Counted from the stretch's first letter, positions 1 to 9,367 are shown. The stretch is 53,132 bases of DNA from Hahella sp. HN01 (GCF_018986435.1 NZ_JAHMIN010000015.1:97558-150689); one strand, 5' to 3'. The notes: generated from the sequence alone by a model not told the origin. Made by a program: numbers and translations.

Positions 1-699
1 CCCCGCCGCCACAAACCAGCCGTAATTGATCAGAAAGTTGGATGTCGCCACCAAAATCTTGGTGGGCAGCGGCAGGTCGGCGCCGAACTTGGCGAACACG
101 CCAGCGAAGGCGGGAATCACGAAAAAGTTAACCACCAGCAGTGCGATGGTGATCGCCACCACCACCATGATGGGATATCGCACCGCCTGCGCGACCCGCT
201 TACGGGTATCTCGCTCCAGCTCGATATTTTCCCCCAGCTGACGAAATGACTCTTCCAGTTGCCCGGTGTTTTCTCCCACCAGAATCATGGAAACGAACAA
301 CTCGTTGAAGGTGCGGGGATGAGCGCGCATGGCGGTGGCCAGATTCACCCCGCCCTCCAGACGCCGCGCCACATCGTCCAGCACTTCCGCCAATGTCTCA
401 GAGCGCGTGGACTCCGCCAACCCGCGTATAGCGCGAATAATAGGAATACCGGCGCGACTGAGCGCATGCATCTGACGACAGAGAATCACCAGCTCATCCA
501 GCGTCACTTTTTTACGGAAGATGGGCAGTTTTTTCAGCCATAGCAGTACATCGGTTTGCGCTTCCTGCTCCTGAATGCTGGTGGGCGTCACGCCTTTGCG
601 CAGCAGTTCATTGGCCAGCGCTTCCCGGTTAACGGCTTCCTGCACGCCTTCGATCAGCGCGCCCTTGCTGTCCCGCCCTTTGAATGCAAAATTCGCCAC
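1..699 (-). CDS. mshG: MSHA/type II secretion F-family inner-membrane platform protein MshG (partial, C-terminus missing)
   Basis: This is the N-terminal 233 residues of a PilC/GspF-family polytopic platform protein, which anchors the pilus assembly ATPase in the inner membrane. Reading in from the right edge of the gene, a GTG start at 699-697 gives VANFAFKGRDSKGALIEG, the usual beginning of this family. It continues into the first GspF domain with the typical LCRQMHALSRAGIPI segment, and a hydrophobic stretch (about IMVVVAITIALLVVNFFVIP) lies near residues 190-215. The start sits 1 base beyond the stop of mshE (701-703), as expected for translational coupling. The frame is open to position 1, so the gene continues outside the window. 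The family assignment is firm. The name MshG follows from its place after mshE. Confidence 0.9.
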   Translation of the reverse strand, partial: MANFAFKGRDSKGALIEGVQEAVNREALANELLRKGVTPTSIQEQEAQTDVLLWLKKLPIFRKKVTLDELVILCRQMHALSRAGIPIIRAIRGLAESTRSETLAEVLDDVARRLEGGVNLATAMRAHPRTFNELFVSMILVGENTGQLEESFRQLGENIELERDTRKRVAQAVRYPIMVVVAITIALLVVNFFVIPAFAGVFAKFGADLPLPTKILVATSNFLINYGWFVAAG

Positions 700-700
700 G

Positions 701-2437
701 TCAGCTGAACTCCAGATGGCTCGGTGAGTGCGGCAGATCGCCCAGCGACGCCGAAATGCGGAACACTTCATCCAATGTGGTGACGCCTTCCCGCGCATAG
801 TCCAACGCACTCAGCGCCAACGGGCGATAATGCAGCGAGCGTCTGGCGGCGTGAGTAAAAGCGCTTTGGTCATTTTTGCGCAACGCGTCCAATAGCGCGT
901 CGCTCATTTCCAGTAATTCGTAGACCCCGATACGACCGCGATAACCGGAGTTGCCGCATTGATAACAGCCTGCGCCTTTGAAGAAATGCGCCGGCAAGGA
1001 CTCCTGCGTCATGGCGTGCAGCCAGATTTTCTCCTGTTCACTGGCCTGATAAGGCTGCTTGCAGTTATCGCAAATGCGTTTCACCAGACGCTGCGCCACC
1101 ACCGCCGTCAACGCGCTGGCCACCAGATAGGGTTCAGCGCCCATATCGATCAGGCGCATGGCGCTGGAGATGGAGTCATTAGTGTGCAATGTGGAAAGCA
1201 CGAAGTGGCCGGTCATGGCGGCGCGTAAACCGATTTCAGCGGTTTCCTGATCCCGCATTTCCCCCACCAGCACTACATCCGGGTCTTGCCGCAACGCCGC
1301 GCGCAGCACTGACGCGAAGTCGAGTCCGATTTTTGGATTCACCTGCACCTGGGTCACCCTAGGCAGGCGGTATTCCACCGGATCTTCCGCCGTGATGACC
1401 TTCACTTCCGGCCGATTCAGTTCCGTCAAGGCGCCGTACAGCGTGGTGGTTTTACCGCTACCGGTAGGCCCGGTCACCAGCAGAATGCCATGGGGCCGTT
1501 TGATCAGAATGCGCAGTCTGTCCAGCAGCTTTTTCGGCATTCCTGTGGCTTCCAGGTTCAACATGCCTTCGGTCTGATCCAGCAAACGCATTACCACCGA
1601 CTCGCCATACTGCACCGGCATGGTGGACAGACGCACGTCAATGGAGCGGCCTTTCACCCGCACGTTAAAACGGCCGTCCTGGGGCAGACGTTTTTCGGAA
1701 ATATTGAGGCCGGACATCAGTTTCAGGCGCAACACCAGCGCTGCGTTGACGCGCCTTTCCTTCATCACCTGTTCGTGCAGAACGCCGTCGATACGCTGAC
1801 GTAAACGCACCACATTTTCGTCCGGCTCGATGTGAATATCCGAAGCGCGCGCCACCACGGCGTCTTCAAATATGGATTGCAGCAGGCGCACCACCGGCGC
1901 CTCGGTGTCATCGCCTCCCGCCGCCAGTTCCGCCAGGTCAAAGGCGTCTTCGCCCAGCTCGTCTTCCAGCTCGCCGGCGATACTGGCGATTTCCTCCGTG
2001 CGCCGATACACCAGATCCAGCGTGTCCAGCAGCTCGCTTTCGCGCACAACCGCCTGGCGCATGGGTTGTTTCAGCACCCGCACCAGTTCGTCGTAGCCGA
2101 AGATATCCATAGGATCGGACATGCCTACCAATAATTCTCCTTTCTCTTCCGACAGCACAATGGCGCGGAAACGGCGCGCCGCGGTTTCCGGCAGGCGTTT
2201 GATCAGTTCCTGATTAAACTGGTAATGGCGCAGTTGCACGAAAGGAATACCCATTTGCTGCGACAAGAAACGCAGCAGGCTATCCTCGTCCATATATCCC
2301 AGGTCAATCAGGGTACGGCCGAGCTTGCGGCCAGCCTTTTTTTGCTCGCTCAGCGCCGTCATCAATTGCTCTTCCGTGATGACGCCGTTTTGCACCAGCA
2401 AATCGCCCAAACGTATTTTCTTTTTCGGTTCGACCAT
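701..2437 (-). CDS. mshE: MSHA pilus extension ATPase MshE
   Basis: This is a GspE/PilB-type hexameric ATPase that powers pilus extension at the cytoplasmic face of the inner membrane. The 578-residue length is normal. The N-terminus (about residues 7-61) carries two copies of the MshEN pattern, RLGDLLVQNGVITEEQL and then RKLGRTLIDLGYMDEDSL, known in Vibrio MshE to bind cyclic di-GMP. The catalytic half shows Walker A GPTGSGKT at 323-330, the Asp-box region DPDVVLVGEMRD at about 385-396, the His box around STLHTND, and a zinc-type CDNC...CYQC module near residues 456-495. It lies 34 bp after mshN, and mshG begins at its stop. Assembly is probably switched on by c-di-GMP; this is inferred from the domain and not tested here. 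Confidence 0.95.
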   Translation of the reverse strand: MVEPKKKIRLGDLLVQNGVITEEQLMTALSEQKKAGRKLGRTLIDLGYMDEDSLLRFLSQQMGIPFVQLRHYQFNQELIKRLPETAARRFRAIVLSEEKGELLVGMSDPMDIFGYDELVRVLKQPMRQAVVRESELLDTLDLVYRRTEEIASIAGELEDELGEDAFDLAELAAGGDDTEAPVVRLLQSIFEDAVVARASDIHIEPDENVVRLRQRIDGVLHEQVMKERRVNAALVLRLKLMSGLNISEKRLPQDGRFNVRVKGRSIDVRLSTMPVQYGESVVMRLLDQTEGMLNLEATGMPKKLLDRLRILIKRPHGILLVTGPTGSGKTTTLYGALTELNRPEVKVITAEDPVEYRLPRVTQVQVNPKIGLDFASVLRAALRQDPDVVLVGEMRDQETAEIGLRAAMTGHFVLSTLHTNDSISSAMRLIDMGAEPYLVASALTAVVAQRLVKRICDNCKQPYQASEQEKIWLHAMTQESLPAHFFKGAGCYQCGNSGYRGRIGVYELLEMSDALLDALRKNDQSAFTHAARRSLHYRPLALSALDYAREGVTTLDEVFRISASLGDLPHSPSHLEFS

Positions 2438-2471
2438 AATTACTCTCTATCTCTCCGCTGCGCTTGCGGTG

Positions 2472-3797
2472 TCAGCCGCCCCCGCCGCCCGGCTCCAACT
2501 GCTGGATGCGGCGGCTGGCGTACTGCGCCAGAGTCGTCTGTAATTCCGGATCGCCCACCGCCTGACGGTAGGCTTGCAATGCGGATTGGCTGCGCCCGGT
2601 CTGATCCAGGGCGATGCCCAGCCCCGCCCACCAGTCGCCTTTGTGGGGATGGGCTTCGATCAGAGCGGCGTAGGAAGCAATAGCGTCTTCATAACGACGC
2701 GCCTGTTGGTAAAGGCCAGCCAACAGGCTGTGGTAATCCGGCGCCGCCTCCACTTTTGGGGCCTCGCTTTCCAGCAGCGCGATGGCCTGCGCCGCCATCC
2801 CCGTCGCCGCCAGAGTGCGCGCTTTCATCAACTTAAAGTCCACGCTGCTGTAGGCGTCAACGCTCTGCATTACTTGCAGCGCCTGAGCGTAATCGCCGCC
2901 GCCGATCAACCAGGTCGCCAGCTGAAAACGGCTGGCTTCATGTTCAGGCATCGACGTCAGCAACTCCCGCAAACGTTGTTCAGCCGCCTCAACCTCTCCC
3001 TGGCGATAAGACTCCCGCGCCTGCTGCAGCGCGCGGGCGGCGATTGCTTCCGGGGTTTGCGAGGGCGCGATATTCATGGCGGCTGCCGAAGGCGCGACCT
3101 CTTCAGCCGAGGCAGCGGCAATATCTATGTGGCGAGTTGGCGTAGCCGGCTTTTCCGGCGCCAGTTCCGGTCTCACCGCCAGCGGCGCAGGCGTCTCCAG
3201 TGTATTGCGAGAAGTCCTCACCGTGCCGGCTTGCGCCTTGGGTTCGGTATCAGCCATGGCGTTATTCGTCGTCGCTTCACCAATTACCGGGCTTTCCTGC
3301 TTGACGGTGGGAGGCCTTTTCGGCTTCACCATGGGCGGTAGCGGATCTTTTTCGACGATCACAATGGGTTGCGTTTGTCGCGCCGGTTCCTGAGCGTATT
3401 GCGGCGTCGCAACGACAGGCTGGGAAGCAGGTTCCGGCAGCGTTTCTCTGATCGGCGGCGCAACCTCTGCGACGACAGGCGTATCCAATTCCGTCACTTC
3501 CGGTGGAGCTGGAGTCTCTATCCTGTGATCAGGCGGAGTTGGCTTCTCGTCCTGCGCCGACAACGTATTCACCATCGCCACCTGAGACACCACTGGCGTC
3601 GGCGGTTCCGATGACGCTTTCATCCACCAGTAACCACCAGCCAGTCCCGCCGTCACCAGGGCCAACGCAAGCACGCCTGGCCAATGCCGGGTCGCGCTGG
3701 GGGGCGTCTTCTGTAGGCTGTGAGGCACTGACGTCCGCGGCGCCGACTCCCGTTTATCCAGATCTCTAAGCACATCGTTGAGTAAGCTCACGCCCAA
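2472..3797 (-). CDS. mshN: MSHA biogenesis protein MshN, TPR-containing
   Basis: This is a 441-residue bitopic membrane protein. It has a short cytoplasmic head (MGVSLLNDVLRDLDKRES, a start typical of MshN), one transmembrane segment at about residues 40-58, and a long Pro/Thr/Glu-rich linker to about residue 245. A C-terminal set of tetratricopeptide repeats follows (about 250-430), with repeat-like pieces such as LLAGLYQQARRYEDAIASYAALIEAHP split by helices. It ends in a Gly-rich tail. The start overlaps the end of mshM by 10 bases. MshN is needed for MSHA pilus assembly in Vibrio, and TPR domains of this kind usually hold other assembly proteins together; its exact partner here is unknown. 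Confidence 0.88.
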   Translation of the reverse strand: MGVSLLNDVLRDLDKRESAPRTSVPHSLQKTPPSATRHWPGVLALALVTAGLAGGYWWMKASSEPPTPVVSQVAMVNTLSAQDEKPTPPDHRIETPAPPEVTELDTPVVAEVAPPIRETLPEPASQPVVATPQYAQEPARQTQPIVIVEKDPLPPMVKPKRPPTVKQESPVIGEATTNNAMADTEPKAQAGTVRTSRNTLETPAPLAVRPELAPEKPATPTRHIDIAAASAEEVAPSAAAMNIAPSQTPEAIAARALQQARESYRQGEVEAAEQRLRELLTSMPEHEASRFQLATWLIGGGDYAQALQVMQSVDAYSSVDFKLMKARTLAATGMAAQAIALLESEAPKVEAAPDYHSLLAGLYQQARRYEDAIASYAALIEAHPHKGDWWAGLGIALDQTGRSQSALQAYRQAVGDPELQTTLAQYASRRIQQLEPGGGGG

Positions 3798-4636
3798 CCT
3801 CCCAACCAGGCGAACCGGAGCGGACGGGCGCTTTCCGTATCTTTCACCGCACGCCGCACATGGCCGGGCGCTACAGTTTTATCGCCATCGCCGTAGGCGG
3901 CGAGCATGGCCTTATGCGCCAGTACGTTCACCAACCTGGGAACGCCTCCGCTACCGCGAAATATGAGCTTGGCGGCGTCGGCGCGAAACAGGCTGTCGCC
4001 GTTGTAGCCGGCGGCCATCAGGCGATGCCGTAGATATTGCTCCACCGAATATTTATCCAGCGGACGGATATATTCCTGAAACGTGATGCGTTGCTTCAGC
4101 TGCCGCAATTGCGGCTGCGACAGCATGACGTCCAGTTCCGGCTGCCCGAACAACACGACTTGCAGCAACTTTCGCGATTCGGTTTCCAGATTGGTCAGTA
4201 AACGCAATGCCTCGATTGTCTGCTCGGGCATCGCCTGCGCTTCGTCAATCACCAGCACAACGCGCCGACCTTCCGCGCAATGGGCGATCAGCTGTTCGTT
4301 GATGAGCTTCAGCAATTGATGGCGACCGCCGTTCAGCTCGCCCAGATCCACCTGCAGTTCGTCCGCCAGGGCCAGATAAAGGTCCTGTGGCGACAGGCGC
4401 GGATTGGGGATGTAGGCGGAGACATAATCGCCATCGAGAAAATTCAACAAGCGGCGGCACAGCAGGGTTTTCCCCGTGCCCACCTCGCCGACGACTTTGA
4501 TAAAGCCTTCCATGCTCTCCAGCGCAGCGCGCACCGTTTCAAAGGCGTTACGGTGAGTGGACGCGTCCAGATAAAAATGCGTATTGGGCGTGAGGGAAAA
4601 CGGCGCCTCGCGCAATCCGAAATGTGTTTCGTACAT
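3788..4636 (-). CDS. mshM: MSHA biogenesis AAA ATPase MshM (ExeA-like)
   Basis: This is a 282-residue AAA ATPase of the ExeA/GspA type. It opens with the family signature MYETHFGLREAPFSLTPNT, has Walker A GEVGTGKT at residues 50-57, Walker B with VLVIDEAQ at about 127-134, and the sensor region VVLFGQPELD. ExeA proteins help insert or multimerise the secretin through peptidoglycan, although MshM lacks a visible C-terminal peptidoglycan-binding domain. A strong Shine-Dalgarno sequence (AGGAGG, 4 bases before ATG) fixes the start. It lies between the secretin gene mshL and mshN. Confidence 0.92.
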   Translation of the reverse strand: MYETHFGLREAPFSLTPNTHFYLDASTHRNAFETVRAALESMEGFIKVVGEVGTGKTLLCRRLLNFLDGDYVSAYIPNPRLSPQDLYLALADELQVDLGELNGGRHQLLKLINEQLIAHCAEGRRVVLVIDEAQAMPEQTIEALRLLTNLETESRKLLQVVLFGQPELDVMLSQPQLRQLKQRITFQEYIRPLDKYSVEQYLRHRLMAAGYNGDSLFRADAAKLIFRGSGGVPRLVNVLAHKAMLAAYGDGDKTVAPGHVRRAVKDTESARPLRFAWLGGWA

Positions 4637-4654
4637 ACGCCCTCCTTTCGCCGG

Positions 4655-6340
4655 TCAGAATTGCTCGCTCGCCCGGTGTTGCAGTTTTTCCATGCGCTGG
4701 CGACTGCCGCGCAGATCCTGACGGTAGCTTTCGCTGTCGGCGATAATCGGCCGGATCAGGATCACCAGTTCGCTCTTGAGTTCGGTATCGCGTTTCTGTC
4801 TGAACGCCTGCCCCAGCAGCGGGATATCCCCCAACAGCGGCACTTTCGCCTGCGTTTTTTCCGTCATGTTGCGAATCAGGCCGCCAATCACCACCACTTG
4901 CCCATTGCGGGCCTTGATCACACTGTCGGTCTCCCGCACGGAACTGAACGCCAGCGGCAGCACCAGATCATTAGAGCCCAGAGAGATAGTCTTGGTCTGA
5001 TCCTCTACGTCGCTCACCGTCGGATGCACATGCAGCGTTACGTCGCCGTTCTCGCCAATCTGTGGCGTAACGTCCAGGGCGATGCCAGAGAAAAACGGCG
5101 TGATCTCCACTTCCGAAATAAGGTTGCTGGTTCCGCTGGTGGTGGTGGCGTCGTTAGTCTCGATACCCGTGACGAAGAACTCGTCATCCCCTACCTTGAT
5201 TACGGCTTTCTGGTTGTTGATAGTGGAAATGCGCGGGCTGGACAGCACCTGCACTGTGCCCTGCTCGCCCAGCAACTGCAGCAGCGTCGTGAAGTCGTTA
5301 ATGCGCAGCGCTGCGCTGAAGACGCCCTCAAATCCCGGGTTAGTGACGCTTCGGGAAGTCTGCCCCAAAGTCAGGCTTTTGGTGGGATTGCCGGAAGCGT
5401 CCACTTTGGAAGTGAATTCATCGAAATAGGACCAGTTCACGCCTTGCTCAAAGCCTTTGTTCAGCACCACTTCCAGAATTTTTACTTCCAGAACCACCTG
5501 CCGCTGCATAATCAGCTGAGCTTTATCTAGATACTCCTCCACCGCCGTCAGTTCGCTCGGCGTCGCCCGCACCACCACAATGCCCGCGCCGCCGTTCGTC
5601 ACGACTTTACGGCCCTCTTCATTACCGACGATCGTAATCAAAGTCTCCTGCAAGGCGGTCCAGAAATCCGAATCGGTTTGAGTAGTGATGCGCGACAATA
5701 CGGCATTGGCGGAGCCGCCAGAATTATTGCTGTTGTTGTTACTACTACTGTTGCTGGAGCTGCTGGAAGAAGAGCCCGAAGAGTTGGACAGCTGCCCGGA
5801 GCTGACCATGATGTCCGACGCGCCCTTGCGTTTGACGTTCAGGTAATTGATCTGAAAAATGCGGGTTTGCACGCCGCCGGGCAGAACTTTGAACAGATTG
5901 CCCTTGCGCTGGTATTCAAAGCCATAGAGCTGCTGGACGATTTCCATCACTTCATCCAGGGTGACGTTTTTCAGGTCCAGGGATATCGCCCCTTCCACTG
6001 CGGGATGCACCACCATGTTGTAGCCGGTGCCTTTCACCAGTCCCATGAAGAAATCTCTGGCCGGCGCGTTATTGACGGTGATGTCAAAGCGCTCCGCCGC
6101 CTGCATCGTCTCAGCCGCCGGCATGGTCGGCAGCAGCGCCTGCATGACGTCCGGCGGCGGCGCGGGCTGCTGCGCCTGCGCCATGGTCTCTTCGGCTTCC
6201 TGCATCGCCTGCCCGATCGCCTGCGCGCTGGTCGGCGGCGGCTCGGGTTCATCCTTCTTGGGCGTAGCAGGCTGACTGGCGCACGCCGCCAGGCCGAAGC
6301 CGACCCAAACTGACAACAAGGTCCGCCAAAGACTTCTCAT
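4655..6340 (-). CDS. mshL: MSHA pilus secretin MshL (outer-membrane lipoprotein)
   Basis: This is a 561-residue secretin forming the outer-membrane gate for the pilus. The signal peptide ends in a lipobox (FGLAAC, lipidated Cys20). A Pro/Ala/Gln-rich linker follows, then a secretin/TonB short N-terminal domain (about residues 85-155), a Ser/Asn-rich low-complexity tract (about 185-210), an N-type domain (about 225-285), and the C-terminal secretin beta domain (about 330-545). That last domain contains the conserved [16 protein letters not shown] segment. Its start lies 2 bases after mshK, with a clear GGAG ribosome-binding site. Secretins are usually long-lived multimers of 12-15 subunits. 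The Ser/Asn tract is unusual in its purity and is reported separately. Confidence 0.93.
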   Translation of the reverse strand: MRSLWRTLLSVWVGFGLAACASQPATPKKDEPEPPPTSAQAIGQAMQEAEETMAQAQQPAPPPDVMQALLPTMPAAETMQAAERFDITVNNAPARDFFMGLVKGTGYNMVVHPAVEGAISLDLKNVTLDEVMEIVQQLYGFEYQRKGNLFKVLPGGVQTRIFQINYLNVKRKGASDIMVSSGQLSNSSGSSSSSSSNSSSNNNSNNSGGSANAVLSRITTQTDSDFWTALQETLITIVGNEEGRKVVTNGGAGIVVVRATPSELTAVEEYLDKAQLIMQRQVVLEVKILEVVLNKGFEQGVNWSYFDEFTSKVDASGNPTKSLTLGQTSRSVTNPGFEGVFSAALRINDFTTLLQLLGEQGTVQVLSSPRISTINNQKAVIKVGDDEFFVTGIETNDATTTSGTSNLISEVEITPFFSGIALDVTPQIGENGDVTLHVHPTVSDVEDQTKTISLGSNDLVLPLAFSSVRETDSVIKARNGQVVVIGGLIRNMTEKTQAKVPLLGDIPLLGQAFRQKRDTELKSELVILIRPIIADSESYRQDLRGSRQRMEKLQHRASEQF

Positions 6341-6342
6341 TC

Positions 6343-6729
6343 TTATCTCCGAATAGTCAGCGCATCCTGGGACGCGCCTTGCACACTTTCGTACCAGCGC
6401 TGACCGCGCCAGTCCAATAACACCCTGCGCGCTTCGATTTTCACCACGCGCACGGAGCCGGTTTGTTGTCCTTCCGCCAGGGCCACGCCGTTAATCGTCG
6501 CCACCTTGCGGGAGGAGGAATACAGGATCGAATCCACACTGATCGCCGGACGACTGGGCGCCCCGCTGACCATCACGCCATCCGCGCGCCATCCCATGGG
6601 CCGGGTGGGGTCCGCCAGCACTTCGCCATCCGGCAGCCGGAAGCTCTCTGCGCGGCCAAACATCGCAACGCCCAACAGCAATAGACCCAGCGACCATTTT
6701 TTTACGTCAAACACCCAGCCACCTCTCAT
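6343..6729 (-). CDS. mshK: MSHA biogenesis protein MshK
   Basis: This is a small exported protein of up to 128 residues with a hydrophobic N-terminus ([18 protein letters not shown]) that reads as a signal peptide cleaved near Ala-Glu. The body has the PilP/GspC-like [10 protein letters not shown] box followed by a beta-rich domain ([21 protein letters not shown]). That fold normally docks the inner-membrane complex onto the secretin. The longest reading starts at an ATG inside mshJ. A GTG about 15 bases further in (VFDVKKW...) is an alternative that overlaps the mshJ stop more tightly. It lies between mshJ and mshL, the position of mshK in Vibrio. Confidence 0.82.
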   Translation of the reverse strand: MRGGWVFDVKKWSLGLLLLGVAMFGRAESFRLPDGEVLADPTRPMGWRADGVMVSGAPSRPAISVDSILYSSSRKVATINGVALAEGQQTGSVRVVKIEARRVLLDWRGQRWYESVQGASQDALTIRR

Positions 6730-7345
6730 CCAGCCCCAGAGTCTCGAATTCCAGCGTCACTTCCGCCCTGGGATAGGCGTCCACCTTGTAATCCATGTCC
6801 ACAATGCGTAGACGGGATTCATTGCGCTCAATCTTTTGAATGTATTGCAGGGTGTCGAAGTAGCCGCCGGTGAGCACTACTTTCACCCGGTGACTGAACA
6901 ACACCGCGGCGGCCTCGCCTTCGCCATGCTGAATTTTCCGCGGCGGCAGCTTGGCGACGGCGACCACTTGCAAACCGGGGTGCTTGCGCAACAGCTCCAT
7001 CAGTAACTCAGGCATTTCTTCCGGGGCCACCAGACGGGAAAGGCTTTGCTTTAATCGTTCCTGGCGGGCATTGAGCTGGTTGCGCAAACGCTCGTTCTCT
7101 TTACGCAGCGCGGCGTCCGGATCTTGCGCCAATTGCTTGCGCAGCACGTCCGCCTGAGCGCTAAGGTCCAGCAGCTCCAGATTGGCGGCGGCTATCGCCT
7201 GCTCCGCCGAGCGATTGCTGCGCCACAGCGGGTCCCAGGCGAACTGGGCGTACAGCAATATCAGCGCGACAATGACTGTCGCCAGCAGGATGGCTCTTTC
7301 CCGCAAGCTGAAGCGGTTCACCCGGAAGATCCATTTCTTCATCAT
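6707..7345 (-). CDS. mshJ: MSHA biogenesis protein MshJ (PilO/GspM-like)
   Basis: This is a 212-residue bitopic protein with a short cytoplasmic start, one transmembrane helix at about residues 18-35 (AILLATVIVALILLYAQF), a coiled-coil region rich in Leu/Glu/Arg (about 45-100), and a C-terminal ferredoxin-like periplasmic domain. This is the layout of PilO/GspM proteins, which pair with PilN/GspL in the inner-membrane ring. A GGGAGG ribosome-binding site precedes the start. The start overlaps the stop of the upstream PilN-like gene by 4 bases, and mshK overlaps its end. Confidence 0.85.
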   Translation of the reverse strand: MMKKWIFRVNRFSLRERAILLATVIVALILLYAQFAWDPLWRSNRSAEQAIAAANLELLDLSAQADVLRKQLAQDPDAALRKENERLRNQLNARQERLKQSLSRLVAPEEMPELLMELLRKHPGLQVVAVAKLPPRKIQHGEGEAAAVLFSHRVKVVLTGGYFDTLQYIQKIERNESRLRIVDMDYKVDAYPRAEVTLEFETLGLDERWLGV

Positions 7346-8031
7346 GGCTGTTTGCCTCCCGCGCTGACCACGGGTTGATTCAGCGCACGGCCGCCCGCCG
7401 CAGGACGGGACGCCTGCGCTTCCGGCTCAGGCGTCTCCACATAGGTGTCCACTTCGAATAACCGGGCGCTGGCGCTTTCCTGTTCCGGCTTCAAGGTCAG
7501 CATATTGAAGGCGCGACCGCGTAACGCCGGCTCATCTCCCAGCGCCTGCAGATAGGCGGGAAGTAAGTCCGGTTGCACGGTGGTCCCGCTGAAAATCAGA
7601 CGTTCGCCTCCTTGTTGAATCCGAATGCGCTGCAACCACAAAGGTTCCTGGCGATGCCGCGCCAGAGCGATCATCAGTTCACTGTAAGACATGGCCCCGC
7701 CGTCCGCTTTCAGGCCGGACTCCAGCGCCGCCAGCAGCGCCTCCGTGTTCTGCATTTGCAGACGCAGACGGTCATTGTCCGACTGCAGCCGGGTATCTCT
7801 GGCGCGAGCTTCGAGTTGCTTGCGCATGCTGTCTATTTCCCCCCCCAACGCCTGCTTGCGGGATTCGGCGGTTAACTGGCTCATGGTCACGTCGGCGCTG
7901 CGCCATACCAGATAGCCGGTGTAACAGCCGCATAACACCATCACCGCCACTACAGCGGCGATCATCACAGGGATGGAGAGCGGATCTCGCCGCGGGCGAA
8001 ACTCATCTACGTATAAGTTGACCTGCTGCAT
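7342..8031 (-). CDS. mshI2: PilN-like MSHA biogenesis protein (second half of split MshI)
   Basis: This is a 229-residue bitopic protein that starts MQQVNLYVDEFRPRRDPLS, close to the cytoplasmic INLLP-type peptide by which PilN binds PilM. A single transmembrane helix (about residues 19-43) follows, then a coiled coil with repeated heptad Leu/Arg/Gln (about 55-105) and a periplasmic ferredoxin-like domain (IRIQQGGERLIFSGTTVQPDLLPAYLQAL). Its start overlaps the stop of the PilM-like gene in TGATG. In several Vibrio and Shewanella genomes these two functions are named MshI1 and MshI2, and the symbol follows that usage. Confidence 0.8.
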   Translation of the reverse strand: MQQVNLYVDEFRPRRDPLSIPVMIAAVVAVMVLCGCYTGYLVWRSADVTMSQLTAESRKQALGGEIDSMRKQLEARARDTRLQSDNDRLRLQMQNTEALLAALESGLKADGGAMSYSELMIALARHRQEPLWLQRIRIQQGGERLIFSGTTVQPDLLPAYLQALGDEPALRGRAFNMLTLKPEQESASARLFEVDTYVETPEPEAQASRPAAGGRALNQPVVSAGGKQP

Positions 8032-8960
8032 CAGACGCTTTTCCTTCCCCCGCCGGCTTTGCGCATGGCGCCGCCGCAGGCCACCCAGTGAATGGCCGAC
8101 GCGAGTTGATCGTCCGGCAGTCCGACTTTGTCCTCCTGCAAGGTCTGCACGGTCAGTCCGAGCGCTTCATCCAACTGCGACAAAAGCTCCGCCTCATTCA
8201 CCACGGAGCCCGCCATCAGTCGGCGGGGGGGCGCCTGGCCCATCTGGCTTTCGAAATAGTCAAAGGAGCGCTGCACTTCCAACGCCAGTTGCTGACCCAC
8301 CCAGGATTTACGCTCAGGGTCGGCCAGCGCTTCCATGTCCGCATCGAGACGACGGGACAGGTAGACAGAGCCGTTTTTGATTAACAGCATAAGGCCGGTG
8401 TTTTCCCGCATCATCATCAGACCAAGGGATTTGCCGTCTTCTTCGAAAGGCTGCGCCAGATTGCGCAGCGCCAGCTCCGTGATATCGATGGAGGACAACA
8501 CCAGACCGCTGTCGTTGATGACGCGGATAAGTTCTTTCAGCAGGGATTTACGGGCGGTCACCACGTTGATTTGGGCGGGTCTGCCGCGCAAGGCGTCGCT
8601 GGGATATTCGAAAACATCGATAATGGCGTCGTCGATGGCGTAATCCAGCAGGTCTTTCACCTTCCAGCGCACCGCTTCCCGCAGTTCGCTTTCCTCAACG
8701 CTGGGACGTTCGATTTGATGCAGGGCGTACATTTCCGGCGGCAACACCAGATTGCAGGCCATTTTTTCCAGTTTGCGCTCGCTCACGAAAGCCTTGAGCG
8801 CGGCCGCCCGCTGCGCTGCGCGGGCGTCCAGATAGTCGATGACGCGGATTTGTGATTGCCCGCCGGCCGGCTCCGAGACGGCGATAGCCATTCCGTCCGG
8901 CCTTACTTCAATGCCGACCAGCCCTTTTTTGCCTTTGGAAAAGGAAAGCCATGAAAGCAA
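8031..8960 (-). CDS. mshI: MSHA biogenesis protein MshI (PilM-like, actin fold)
   Basis: This is a 309-residue cytoplasmic protein with the PilM/GspL-N actin-like fold. It starts SFSKGKKGLVGIEVRPDGMAIA (phosphate-1-like segment), has the conserved ALHQIERPSVEESELREAVRWKVKDLL helix region typical of PilM relatives, and later SSIDITELALRNL. The start codon is TTG at 8960-8958, with GAGG 7 bases before it; no better ATG exists upstream. It is the first gene of the msh operon in this window, and the promoter should lie in the 407-bp gap to its right. It should recruit the PilN-like protein encoded next. Confidence 0.87.
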   Translation of the reverse strand: MLSWLSFSKGKKGLVGIEVRPDGMAIAVSEPAGGQSQIRVIDYLDARAAQRAAALKAFVSERKLEKMACNLVLPPEMYALHQIERPSVEESELREAVRWKVKDLLDYAIDDAIIDVFEYPSDALRGRPAQINVVTARKSLLKELIRVINDSGLVLSSIDITELALRNLAQPFEEDGKSLGLMMMRENTGLMLLIKNGSVYLSRRLDADMEALADPERKSWVGQQLALEVQRSFDYFESQMGQAPPRRLMAGSVVNEAELLSQLDEALGLTVQTLQEDKVGLPDDQLASAIHWVACGGAMRKAGGGRKSV

Positions 8961-9300
8961 TCTAATACCTCGTTTTAAGCGCCAACAGCCGCATCACAGA
9001 GTGATATTTAACGGCCGGTATCCTTACAACGGGCACACTGATCCTAGTTTTTACATAACTTCAGCTTAGACCACTAACTTATTGTTGCAAATGTAAAAGT
9101 GTAAAAAAGGATTTGACAAAAACGGCGCTTTCCGGGCGTCACGAACCGTGAAATGCGACGTCATTTAAGGGCTTTCAGCCAGGTGAAGAATGCGCGTTTT
9201 GAACCCACCTTGCGATGGCCGTTTCACCGCGCGCTATCCACAGAACGTTAGGCTTCGCCGGCGGCATGCAGACGGCCACGAAGGCCTGCGCACCGGAGCC
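8961..9300. other. Intergenic region upstream of the msh operon
   Basis: No gene is supported here. The part next to mshI (about 8990-9120) is A/T-rich relative to its neighbours and is where the msh promoter should be, but no hexamer pair stands out, and no clear sigma54 -24/-12 pair was found on either strand. Short open frames in the stretch lack ribosome-binding sites and family resemblance. Its right end adjoins the terminator of the sulfotransferase operon, so the msh operon and the glycan operon are separate transcription units in the same direction. Confidence 0.5.
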
Positions 9301-9304
9301 GCAA

Positions 9305-9331
9305 CAAAAAAGGGGCGCCGCCGCGCCCCTT
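9305..9331 (-). terminator. Rho-independent terminator of the minus-strand glycan operon
   Basis: On the minus strand a perfect 9-bp stem (AAGGGGCGC / GCGCCCCTT, plus-strand 9310-9318 and 9323-9331) with a 4-base loop is followed by a run of T. It lies about 35 bp after the stop of the sulfotransferase gene, so it should end transcription that began upstream of cysC. Confidence 0.85.
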
Positions 9332-9367
9332 GAAAGCCCTTACGGGCGAAGATGCAAACAAGAGTTC

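Noticed and set aside
4280-5530. Plus-strand open frame of 416 codons opposite mshL and mshM
   Set aside because: It lies antisense to two well-supported genes, has no ribosome-binding site, and its product is a His/Gln/Arg-rich sequence typical of a reverse-strand shadow in a GC-rich genome.
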